From: CAZFQG01 sp964520785
GTDB lineage: Bacteria > Planctomycetota > Planctomycetia > Pirellulales > Thermoguttaceae
Assembly: GCA_964520785.1 (NCBI GenBank)
Contig: CAZFQG010000007.1
Span: 1 to 64,000, forward strand
Direction of reading: 5' to 3'
DNA length: 64,000 bases
Part shown: positions 8,928-17,030 of the stretch, piece after piece
How the letters are laid out: each line of letters begins with the position of its first letter
How positions within the stretch are numbered: the stretch's first letter is position 1
Notes under the pieces: generated by a model
What the model was told of the DNA's origin: nothing
Databases searched by the model: none
What the model saw: only the letters and a program-made list of their open reading frames with translations
Position numbers and translations under genes: made by a program

Positions 8928-9836
8928 GTGAGCAAGACGGCGTTCCTTTTTCCAGGGCAAGGCGCCCAGCAGGTCGGCATGGGAGCCCACCTGGTACATT
9001 CCCTACCCTCCGCGCGCGAACTGTATGATCGCGCTTCCGAGGTGTTGGGATACGACCTGGGGCGACTGTGTCTCGAGGGTCCCGCCGATCGGCTTGATTC
9101 GACGATTTGCAGTCAGCCGGCGATTTTCGTGACGAGTCTCGCTGCGCTGGAGCTTCTCCGATCCGAATCTCCCGAGACGGTTCTAGCCTGCGAGGCGGCG
9201 GCGGGATTGAGCCTGGGGGAGTATACCGCGCTGGTATTCGCCGGGGTTTTGGACTTCGAGGACGGATTGGCGCTCGTTCAGCGCCGCGGCGCGGCGATGC
9301 AAGAGGCGTCGGACGCCGTTCCAAGCGGAATGGTGAGCGTGCTCGGGCTGGAGCGCATTCAGGTGCAGGCGCTTTGCGATAAGGCCCGCGGAGACGGAAT
9401 TCTTGAAGTCGCCAACCACCTGTGCCCCGGCAACATCGTCGTTTCCGGAACGAACGATGCGTGTGAACGGGTCGCCGAGATGGCCCAAAGAGAGGGGGCG
9501 ATCAAGGCGGTTCCCTTGGCGGTGGCCGGGGCGTTTCACACCTCCATCATGCAGCCCGCCGTCGAACGCCTCGCCGAGGCGCTGCGGGATATTTCCCTAC
9601 GCGCGCCCCGAATTCCCGTCCTTTCCAACGTGGACGCGTTGCCGCATGACGATCCCGAGGAAATCCGCCAATGCTTGATTCGCCAGGTATGCAGCCCGGT
9701 CCTTTGGGAAGATACGATGCGCTCGCTGCTCGACCGGGGATTTGACGAGTTCTACGAGATCGGGCCGGGGCGCGTCTTGCGCGGTTTACTCAAACGGATC
9801 GACAGGAAGGTGCCCTGCCAGTGCATTGAGCCTTAG
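8928..9836 (+). CDS. fabD: Malonyl-CoA:ACP transacylase
   Basis: Transfers malonyl from CoA to acyl carrier protein, supplying extender units for fatty acid synthesis. It has FLFPGQGAQQVGMG at the start, the nucleophile motif GLSLGEYTAL (Ser near residue 94), the arginine-containing VQRRGAAMQEA and the catalytic histidine in GAFHTSIM. 302 residues, normal. It starts at GTG 8928, only 6 nt after rpmF, so the two genes are co-transcribed. Confidence 0.97.
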   Translation: MSKTAFLFPGQGAQQVGMGAHLVHSLPSARELYDRASEVLGYDLGRLCLEGPADRLDSTICSQPAIFVTSLAALELLRSESPETVLACEAAAGLSLGEYTALVFAGVLDFEDGLALVQRRGAAMQEASDAVPSGMVSVLGLERIQVQALCDKARGDGILEVANHLCPGNIVVSGTNDACERVAEMAQREGAIKAVPLAVAGAFHTSIMQPAVERLAEALRDISLRAPRIPVLSNVDALPHDDPEEIRQCLIRQVCSPVLWEDTMRSLLDRGFDEFYEIGPGRVLRGLLKRIDRKVPCQCIEP

Positions 9837-10010
9837 CGCCGGTAGTGTGCCGGCGATTGATCCGTCGGTCATCAGGACGGGGAGACGTCTCGATGACCCG
9901 AATGAATCCAGAAGACCAACCCGAGTATTGACGTTTGGCGAAGCACGGAGCATCTCGGCGGCGTTTTCGAATAGCGGGATGCCGATTTTGGAGTGAAGCG
10001 GAGGATTTCG

Positions 10011-10787
10011 ATGGTGGAAGAGAATAAACCACGTTTGAGCGTCGACCTGTCGGGTCGCGTCGCTCTGGTCACCGGCGCGGCGCGCGGGATCGGCTTCGCC
10101 ATCGCACGCTGCCTGGCCGGGGCGGGCGCAAGGGTTGTTTGCGTCGACATCAACGCCGATGTACTCGCCGGGACCGTCGAGTGCCTGCGAGGCGCAGGCG
10201 CCGAAGTGTTCGGGCTGACGTGCGACGTCTCGGACAGCGACCAGGTGAACGCCGTGGTCAAGGAAACGGCGGACTCGCATGGCGGGTTGGACATCCTCGT
10301 CAATAACGCCGGTATCACGCGAGACGGACTGATCATGCGGATGAAAGACGAGCAATGGGACCAGGTTCTCGATATCAATCTCCGCGGCGTATTCCTCTTC
10401 ACGCGAGCCGCGGCTCGGCCTTTGATGAAGAGCGGCTCGGGCCGGATTATCAATATCGCGAGTGTGTGCGGGTTGGCCGGCAATCCGGGACAGGCGAATT
10501 ACTCCGCGTCGAAGGCGGGGGTGATCGGTTTGACGCGGACCGTGGCCGGCGAACTGGCGTCGCGCGGCGTCACGGTCAACGCGATCGCTCCCGGCTTCAT
10601 CCAGACCGAGATGACCGCTGCGTTGGACGAGAAGCAGCGAGCCGCGATCCAGGCAAGAGTTCCTCTTTCGAGGCTGGGCGTATCGCTGGACGTGGGAGAA
10701 GCCGTCCTTTTTCTCGCGAGCGACGCGGCCTCCTATATCACGGGTCAAGTCCTGGCGATCGACGGAGGAATTACCGCGTCTCTTTGA
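10011..10787 (+). CDS. fabG: 3-oxoacyl-ACP reductase
   Basis: NADPH-dependent reduction of 3-oxoacyl-ACP in each elongation cycle. A short-chain dehydrogenase with the cofactor motif TGAARGIGFAIA, NNAGITRDG, the catalytic serine in NIASVCG and YSASKAG (Tyr/Lys), ending in the usual GQVLAIDGG. The start at ATG 10011 is set by GGAGG at 10000-10004, 6 nt before it; an upstream GTG at 9993 lies before this site and is unlikely. 258 residues. It follows fabD after a 174-nt gap with no other feature. Confidence 0.96.
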   Translation: MVEENKPRLSVDLSGRVALVTGAARGIGFAIARCLAGAGARVVCVDINADVLAGTVECLRGAGAEVFGLTCDVSDSDQVNAVVKETADSHGGLDILVNNAGITRDGLIMRMKDEQWDQVLDINLRGVFLFTRAAARPLMKSGSGRIINIASVCGLAGNPGQANYSASKAGVIGLTRTVAGELASRGVTVNAIAPGFIQTEMTAALDEKQRAAIQARVPLSRLGVSLDVGEAVLFLASDAASYITGQVLAIDGGITASL

Positions 10788-10876
10788 GGGCATCCTTGGC
10801 CGCGCGATCCCCTCTTTCGATGGGTTTCGGGTGGGAGGCCGATACCCCCCCTCATGCATGGCGCGGGGAGGACAAC

Positions 10877-10900
10877 ATGAATAATCTGCGGCATCTTTAG
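10877..10900 (+). other. Possible seven-codon leader ORF before acpP
   Basis: ATG at 10877, coding MNNLRHL then TAG, is preceded by an excellent GGGGAGG (10865-10871) at 5 nt. It lies in the 248-bp gap between fabG and acpP, upstream of the likely acpP promoter, so it would be translated from the fabG transcript. It may be chance; the strong ribosome binding site is the only evidence. Confidence 0.3.
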
Positions 10901-10920
10901 TATTTGGTAGGACGTTGGGG

Positions 10921-10982
10921 TTGCGATAAGAGGGCCCAATCTGTACGATTTTACAGTTTGATGAATGTTACAGTGGCCCAAT
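10921..10982 (+). promoter_or_regulatory. acpP promoter with repeated operator-like sites
   Basis: TTGCGA (10921-10926), 17-nt spacer, TACGAT (10944-10949). Around the -10 are an inverted repeat CTGTA/TACAG (10941-10945 and 10952-10956), a direct repeat TTACAG (10951-10956 and 10968-10973) and a second direct repeat GGCCCAAT (10933-10940 and 10975-10982). Repeats in this position suggest repressor binding. Confidence 0.5.
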
Positions 10983-11035
10983 GCGGCCGCTTCCCATACA
11001 AAGTCATGACTACGAACCTTTGGAGGAGTGACAAG

Positions 11036-11284
11036 GTGTCGGTCGAAGAAAAAGTCATCGATATCGTCGCTGAGCAGCTTGGAGCGAACAAGGAACAGAT
11101 TACACGCGACACGAATTTCGTGAACGATCTTGGCGCTGATTCCTTGGATACGGTCGAACTCGTCATGGAACTGGAGGAGGAGTTCGATATCAACATTCCG
11201 GACGACGCGGCGGAAAAAATCCAGACCGTTGGCGAGGCGATCGACCACATCGAGGCCGCCGTGAAAGAAAACACGGCATCCTAG
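11036..11284 (+). CDS. acpP: Acyl carrier protein
   Basis: Carries growing acyl chains on a 4'-phosphopantetheine arm. The attachment serine is in the motif GADSLDTVELVMELEEEF, followed by the acidic helix expected for ACP. The start is GTG 11036, set by GGAGGAG at 11022-11028 with a 7-nt gap; longer in-frame extensions upstream overlap the promoter and are not coding. 82 residues, normal. It lies between fabG and fabF. Confidence 0.97.
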   Translation: MSVEEKVIDIVAEQLGANKEQITRDTNFVNDLGADSLDTVELVMELEEEFDINIPDDAAEKIQTVGEAIDHIEAAVKENTAS

Positions 11285-11525
11285 GTGGTCTCGTCGGCTT
11301 GCTCGCCCGAGATTGGGCCCGAATTCACCGCGGGAAATCCGCCCGCGGTCGGCCGGGTATCTGTTAGGCCGGGTGATCCGGCCGGAAGACGGCATTCGCC
11401 GGTTCTCCCGATTCCGCGCGGGCGTGGAGCGTTTTCTTGGTAGTCTTTTTCAGACTTCCCGGATTTGGTTAATTGACGATGTCCCGCGAAATCATTGAAT
11501 GACGCCAAACACCAGAAGGGATGCC

Positions 11526-12764
11526 ATGCGGCGAGTAGTCGTTACCGGCCTTGGCGCCGTTACGGCGCTGGGCGATTCTACGGATGAACTTTGGAAGCGC
11601 CTCTGCGATGGCGAGAGCGGTGTCGGTCCGATCACGTTATTCGATCCGGCTCAATTTCGCACCAAGTTCGCGGGGGAGGTTCCGGACTGGTCCGCGGACG
11701 ATGTCCTGGATTCGAAGGAGGCGAAGCGCATGGACCGCTTCGCCCAATTCGCCGTGGTCGCCGCGTTGCGGGCCGTCGCGATGTCGGGAATCGATTTCGC
11801 GAAAGAGAATCCGTTCCGTTGCGGGGCCATTCTTGGTACCAGCATCGGGGGACTGAAAGAAATCGAGGTCAATCATGTGAAGCTCCTCGAGCGCGGTCCG
11901 GAAAAGGTCTCTCCATTCACGATTCCGAAGCTGATCGCCAACGCGGGGAGTGGCCAGGTTTCCATTTTGTGGGGGTTACGCGGTCCCAATACGACCGTCG
12001 TCACGGCGTGCGCCAGCGCGACGAACGCCATCGCCGACGCGATGCGTTGGATTCAGGTGGGCGGGGCGGACGTCATGATCACCGGGGGAGCAGAAGCGGC
12101 CGTGACGCCCATGACCTTGGCGGCGTTCAACCGCATGAAGGCCCTGAGCGAGCGAAACGACATGCCCACCGGCGCCAGTCGGCCCTTCGACCTGAATCGG
12201 GACGGCTTCGTCCTCAGCGAAGGCGCCGGTCTGCTGGTGCTGGAGGAACTCGAACACGCGCAGAAGCGCGGCGCACCCATCCTGGCGGAGCTGCGCGGTT
12301 TCGGCGTTACCGCAGACGGAGTTCACATCACGCAGCCCGATCCGGAGGGAATCGGCGCCGCCAAGGCGATTTCCTTGGCGCTGGAATCGGCCGGACTGGA
12401 ACCGGAGGAAATCGACTACATAAATGCGCACGGGACTTCAACGCCCTTGGGGGACGAAGCGGAGACGAAAGCCATTAAGTCCGTTTTCGGTGCGCATGCC
12501 TTCAAGGTTTCCATCTCCAGCACGAAAAGCCAGCTCGGCCACCTCTTGGGCGCCAGCGGGGGCGTCGAACTAGTCATTTCGATCATGGCGATGAAGCACA
12601 ACATCGTCCCGCCAACAATCAATTTGGAAACGCCCGATCCGCGGTGCGACCTCGATTATACCCCCAACCAGCCCCGAGAGCGCCGCATCGATATCGTCCT
12701 CTCGAACAGCTTCGGGTTCGGCGGGCATAACGCGACCGTCATCGCTTCGCGATTCAAGGGATAG
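11526..12764 (+). CDS. fabF: 3-oxoacyl-ACP synthase II
   Basis: Condensing enzyme that elongates acyl-ACP with malonyl-ACP. It shows the start MRRVVVTGLGAVTALG, the active-site cysteine in TACASATNAI, the two histidines in INAHGTSTPLGD and KSQLGHLLGASG, and the terminal NSFGFGGHN. The ATG at 11526 has AGAAGGG at 11514-11520; an upstream ATG at 11499 is possible but the family starts at MRRVVVTG. 412 residues. Its last 11 nt overlap the end of the convergent metallopeptidase-like gene. Confidence 0.97.
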   Translation: MRRVVVTGLGAVTALGDSTDELWKRLCDGESGVGPITLFDPAQFRTKFAGEVPDWSADDVLDSKEAKRMDRFAQFAVVAALRAVAMSGIDFAKENPFRCGAILGTSIGGLKEIEVNHVKLLERGPEKVSPFTIPKLIANAGSGQVSILWGLRGPNTTVVTACASATNAIADAMRWIQVGGADVMITGGAEAAVTPMTLAAFNRMKALSERNDMPTGASRPFDLNRDGFVLSEGAGLLVLEELEHAQKRGAPILAELRGFGVTADGVHITQPDPEGIGAAKAISLALESAGLEPEEIDYINAHGTSTPLGDEAETKAIKSVFGAHAFKVSISSTKSQLGHLLGASGGVELVISIMAMKHNIVPPTINLETPDPRCDLDYTPNQPRERRIDIVLSNSFGFGGHNATVIASRFKG

Positions 12765-14271
12765 CGGCCGGTCTTCCGGGCGCCGCATTCTGCCATTCGC
12801 CAGAGGAGGGCCCTTTTTCAAGGAATTCGCGGTATTCCGCGTCCAACTGAGAAAAGGGCGTTCCGGTGAGCTCCTCCAGCGTCCGCGGCTCGTCGCGACC
12901 GTCGTACACGGCGCGGAGGTATTCAATTAGGGCGTCTCGGTACCTACCGTCTTTGCCGTGGACGAGAAAATGGGTCAGTCCCGTCATCTGACTGTAGAGC
13001 ATGGGGAGATTCCGGTCGGCCTGGAGTTCCGCGATTCCCCGCGAGCTGAGCGTTTCCAGCGGGACGTAGTAGCGGTCCTCCATCAGTCGATACCGCGCGG
13101 CCGCCATTCGCCGGTCTTCGAAACCTCCGAGGGTGTAGTAGCCGTTCTCTCTTCGAAGCGATTCCATGTACAGGGCCACGCCTTCGAGTATCCAGAAGTT
13201 GTGGCGGACACCCACTGCGCCCGCCACCCGCCGCGACTCGTGAAACAACTGGTGCGTCGCTTCGTGGTACAGGGTCCGGTCGTCCCCCCCGGCGTCATCC
13301 AAAAAGAAGAACGCCGTTTTGGCCTTATCGACATAGACGCCCAGAGTCTCTTCAATCCGGCCGGAGAAGTATCGTGAAAGGGCCTTCACGTAGTCTTCCC
13401 GCGCCCGAAAGAAGACGACGCGGTGACGAGGGAGCGGCGCGGGGGCCCGTGTCGCGTGGGCGCGATCATTGAAGAGCGCCGCCACCTGCGCCTCGGTCGC
13501 GTAGTACCGAACGAACAGCAGTTTCCAAACCAGGTGGAATTCTTCGAGCTTCTCTCCGAGTTGAACGCCCATCTCGCGGCCGTGGTTCGTGGAAACGCGG
13601 TAATGTTCCGTTTCTATCGTCCACCCATCGGGCGAGTCGCGGTGGAGCCGGTCGTCCTCCTCCTCGGAAATCCAACGGCCTCTGAAATACCTTTCCCCCC
13701 TCTCATGCCTTGGCACTCGGGACTGAAGTATCCATCCGAACCGGGGATCCCAAACGTGACCGCTTCGCAGTTTTCGAACTTCGTAGGCGCTTCTCCAATG
13801 TCCGTCATATTCCTCGAACCCGAGAACTCGTCGCGCTCCAGCGTGGTCCGGATCCTGTTCCAAGGCCAGAAGCACGAGTTCGAACGCGATCGATGCGTGC
13901 TTTTGCTTCACCGCGCGCCGCGCCGCCAGAAAGAGCCCCTCCGCCATTGCTCGCCGGGCGGCGCCGAATTGCTCGTACCAGTCTTTCTCCGCCTCAGAGC
14001 AGCCCGGTCCCGGTTGGAGAGCCCCCAACTTCGTCGGCAGAATGGGAAGGTATATCTTACCGTCGTCACGCGGTCGCAGCCATGCATCGGCCCGCCTGGC
14101 TTTCGCGGCGAGGTTCCGCTCCCGCGCCCACTCGCCCAGGGCGGCCAGTCTCGTCCGTGCGTCCGCATACAGGCTCTCCACGTCCCGTTGGACGTCAACG
14201 GGGCTTGCCAAACACACGTTGGGTAACAGCAGGAGCAGACAGGCGAAATGGAAATGGGCAAGTCGAACCAT
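12754..14271 (-). CDS. Secreted DUF1570-type putative zinc metallopeptidase
   Basis: 505 residues with a hydrophobic signal peptide (about residues 1-22, FHFACLLLLLPNVCLAS), so it is exported. In the C-terminal half is LYHEATHQLFHE, a HExxH zinc site, with a downstream glutamate in WILEGVALYMES that could be the third ligand, a gluzincin-like arrangement typical of planctomycete DUF1570 proteins. The middle has helical, TPR-like sequence (AFELVLLALEQDPDHAGARRVL). Substrate unknown. Convergent with fabF. Confidence 0.75.
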   Translation of the reverse strand: MVRLAHFHFACLLLLLPNVCLASPVDVQRDVESLYADARTRLAALGEWARERNLAAKARRADAWLRPRDDGKIYLPILPTKLGALQPGPGCSEAEKDWYEQFGAARRAMAEGLFLAARRAVKQKHASIAFELVLLALEQDPDHAGARRVLGFEEYDGHWRSAYEVRKLRSGHVWDPRFGWILQSRVPRHERGERYFRGRWISEEEDDRLHRDSPDGWTIETEHYRVSTNHGREMGVQLGEKLEEFHLVWKLLFVRYYATEAQVAALFNDRAHATRAPAPLPRHRVVFFRAREDYVKALSRYFSGRIEETLGVYVDKAKTAFFFLDDAGGDDRTLYHEATHQLFHESRRVAGAVGVRHNFWILEGVALYMESLRRENGYYTLGGFEDRRMAAARYRLMEDRYYVPLETLSSRGIAELQADRNLPMLYSQMTGLTHFLVHGKDGRYRDALIEYLRAVYDGRDEPRTLEELTGTPFSQLDAEYREFLEKGPSSGEWQNAAPGRPAAIP

Positions 14272-15116
14272 GTGTCGCGTACGAATCGTTCTCCTCGATG
14301 GGGTGATTATCCCATTCTAGACACAGCTCGCACCCCGAAGGAAAACGGAAAACCGGACCAGGTCCGCGCAATCCGGCTTTGGGACGCGCGGAAGGCGAAA
14401 AAACCGTTCTCTCCGGCTTGAACGAATACAGTCCGATAAATGAAAGCAGAAAGAAGGAAAAAAGACATAATGTTTATCTAATTCACGCCCTTTTATTGGC
14501 CAATGCACCGTATTTGGCCGCAGTTGTTGCCCCACTTTCGGGTTATATCCCATTGCATTGGACTGTTTATATGGGTAGAATATGCGGTCACGGCAAAGCC
14601 GATGGTTGTTCGTGGTTCGTAAAATGGAATAGTTTGGCGCAAACCGAGCCACTGAAACGATAATATGATTGTGGTACGCTATGCGTTCGGAGAACCTGAC
14701 CGGTCAGGTCCGTACTCATGGGAGCCGACGGTACCCGCATCAAGGATGAGTCGCACCGCGATGCCTTGCCGGAGCGCAGGGCGCGGACGATCAAGAGTTC
14801 ACGGTTTTTGTCGGGAGCGTTTTCTCGAAGAGTTGGTTCGTTGACGCGCCGCGCAGTGGCGCAGCCGACATCGTTTCCGCGTTCTGCGCGGTTTGGATTT
14901 GGCGGTTCTGGAAGAATGCACGTTTTCACATCCGCCCATAACTCGTGGGAAGACTACCCCACGACGTCGCCCAACGGAGCACACAAATCGCGCCAGCCGG
15001 ATTCACTCGGCGGAGCGCGGCACATCACTCGATTGACGCCCTGTTCGGCTTGGAAGAGAAGGTCCTGCCGGTTGCAGCAGAGAAGTGTATCGTCCTCAGA
15101 CTGGAGAAATTGTAAC
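14272..15116. other. Long intergenic region / leader of the acyl-AMP ligase gene
   Basis: 845 bp between divergently transcribed genes. It has an AT-rich central part with a promoter and inverted repeat (14500-14581), and then about 530 nt of leader without a convincing ORF. An open frame from 14718 continues into the ligase gene, but its first 133 codons have no recognisable protein character. Confidence 0.5.
14500..14581 (+). promoter_or_regulatory. Promoter with overlapping inverted repeat
   Basis: TTGCAT (14553-14558), 17-nt spacer, TAGAAT (14576-14581). The -35 overlaps the right arm of a perfect 8-bp inverted repeat, CCAATGCA (14500-14507) and TGCATTGG (14554-14561), suggesting an operator or a looped regulatory structure. 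Likely serves the acyl-AMP ligase and cytochrome genes downstream. Confidence 0.5.
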
Positions 15117-17030
15117 GTGCAAGCAGAAGTTTGCGGCAGTTTTTTCGTTCCCGCCACCCTGGTTGATTTGCTCCGCCACCGGGCGCAAGTGCAGCCCGAC
15201 GACACCGCTTTCGTATACCTGGTCGACGGCGAAGAAGAGCAAATCTCGATTACGTATCAAGAGCTGGATCGGCGGGCTCGGGCGATTGGCGCGTGGTTGA
15301 AGTCGCAGGGACTCGCGGGCGAACGGGTGCTTCTGGTCTATCAGGCCGGGTTGGAGTTCGTGACGGCGTTTTTTGGATGCCTTTACGGCGGCGTGGTGGC
15401 CGTGCCCATTTACCCTCCTCGGCGGAATCGCTCTCTCGGTCGGGTGGAATCGGTCACGAACGACGCCGACGCCCACGTCGCATTGACGACGGAGGAGGTA
15501 CTCGCGCGCATCGACGGCATCGTCGACGAGACTCCGGATCTGCGACAAGTCAAATGGCTTACCAGTTGCAACGTTCCGCGGGGAATTGAAGACGAGTGGT
15601 CCCGGCCCGAGATCGGGTCTTCGACCGTAGCCTTTCTCCAGTACACCTCCGGGTCCACCGGGACGCCGAAGGGCGTCGTCCTGACGCATTCGAATCTGCT
15701 TCACAATTCGGCCTTGATTACGTACGGTTTCGAGCACACGCGGTCCGGCAAGGGCGTATTCTGGTTGCCGAATTATCACGACATGGGCCTCATCGGCGGC
15801 GTGTTGCAGCCGATCTACTGCGGCCGGCCGAATATCCTGATGTCTCCAATGGCCTTTTTGCAGCGGCCGTTCCGCTGGCTGTCCGCGATTTCCCGGTTCC
15901 ACGGGACGACGAGCGGCGGTCCCAATTTCGCGTTCGACCTTTGCGTCCGGAAGATCAAGGAGGAGGAACGCAGAAAGCTCGACTTGAGTTCCTGGAAAGT
16001 GGCTTTTAACGGCGCGGAACCGATTCGCGCGGAGACGATTCAGCGCTTCTGCGAAGCGTTCGAACCGTGCGGGTTTCGCAGAGAGGCGTTCTATCCTTGC
16101 TACGGCATGGCGGAGGCTTCGCTCATCATCAGCGGTGGCTGGGCTCTGGAACCGCCCGTCGTGCGGAATTACGACGGAGAGTCGATCAACCGCGGAAAGG
16201 TCGAACGGGCCGAGGGCGAGGCTTCCGACGCGAGAGAGCTTGTCGGCAGTGGAAGTCCATTGAAGGATTTGGAAGTCGTCGTCGCCGATCCGCGAACGAA
16301 AGAACGATTGGCGGCGCGCGAAATCGGGGAGATTTGGGTCCGCGGACCGAGCATCGCGAAAGGTTATTGGCGAAACGAGGAAGCGTCTCGCGAGACGTTC
16401 GGAGCATTTCTCGGAGATTCGGAACAGGGACCCTACCTCCGGACGGGCGATCTCGGATTTCTCGACGAGGGAGAGCTGTTCGTCACCGGCCGCATCAAGG
16501 ACATCCTCATTTTTAACGGCGTGAACTATTATCCCCAGGATATCGAGTTCACCGTCCAGAGGACGAACGAACGGCTCCGGGCGGACGCCGGCGCCGTCTT
16601 CGCGCTCGATGTCGACGGCGGTGCCAGGCAACGCCTCGTCGTCGTGCAGGAAGTGGAACGTCGCCGGCAAGGCGATTGGAACCACCTCTTCGGCGATATT
16701 CGGCGGCAGGTCGCGGCGGAGTACGAACTCACGGTAAGCGATATCGTCTTGATCAAGCCGGGCAGCATTCCCAAGACCTCCAGCGGCAAGATACAGCATC
16801 GTGCCTGCCGCGACGCCTTCCTCGATTGCGAGCTGAAGATCGTGACCGAGTGGCACGCGGACGACTGGAGGCCGGGAGGGAAACACGTGGAAGAGGCCGT
16901 TTCCAGCAGTCGAAACAACGCGAACAAGAACGTCGAACCGATCAACGGCGAGAAGAAGCAGTGCGCCGAAGTCCGCGCCGCGAAGATTCAGGCGATTAAT
17001 CCGCTTCTGACGAGTCTGGCCGATGCCTAA
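15117..17030 (+). CDS. Fatty acyl-AMP ligase (FAAL-type adenylating enzyme)
   Basis: Activates a fatty acid as acyl-AMP for transfer to a carrier protein or other acceptor. The AMP-binding signature is FLQYTSGSTGTPKGVVLTHS and the FAAL mark FWLPNYHDMGLIGG follows; later come the YRTGDLG-like LRTGDLGFL and the catalytic lysine near residue 556 in PKTSSGKIQHRACR. The start is GTG 15117 with GGAGAA at 15103-15108. 637 residues including a C-terminal tail of about 55 charged residues; no carrier domain is fused. It overlaps the next gene by 8 nt, so translation is coupled. The acceptor is unknown; no polyketide or peptide synthetase is nearby. Confidence 0.88.
   Translation: MQAEVCGSFFVPATLVDLLRHRAQVQPDDTAFVYLVDGEEEQISITYQELDRRARAIGAWLKSQGLAGERVLLVYQAGLEFVTAFFGCLYGGVVAVPIYPPRRNRSLGRVESVTNDADAHVALTTEEVLARIDGIVDETPDLRQVKWLTSCNVPRGIEDEWSRPEIGSSTVAFLQYTSGSTGTPKGVVLTHSNLLHNSALITYGFEHTRSGKGVFWLPNYHDMGLIGGVLQPIYCGRPNILMSPMAFLQRPFRWLSAISRFHGTTSGGPNFAFDLCVRKIKEEERRKLDLSSWKVAFNGAEPIRAETIQRFCEAFEPCGFRREAFYPCYGMAEASLIISGGWALEPPVVRNYDGESINRGKVERAEGEASDARELVGSGSPLKDLEVVVADPRTKERLAAREIGEIWVRGPSIAKGYWRNEEASRETFGAFLGDSEQGPYLRTGDLGFLDEGELFVTGRIKDILIFNGVNYYPQDIEFTVQRTNERLRADAGAVFALDVDGGARQRLVVVQEVERRRQGDWNHLFGDIRRQVAAEYELTVSDIVLIKPGSIPKTSSGKIQHRACRDAFLDCELKIVTEWHADDWRPGGKHVEEAVSSSRNNANKNVEPINGEKKQCAEVRAAKIQAINPLLTSLADA

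Noticed and set aside
14718..15116. N-terminal extension of the acyl-AMP ligase by 133 codons
   Set aside because: Sequence has no protein-family character, lies in the leader after the promoter, and GTG 15117 has a good ribosome binding site and fits the family start.
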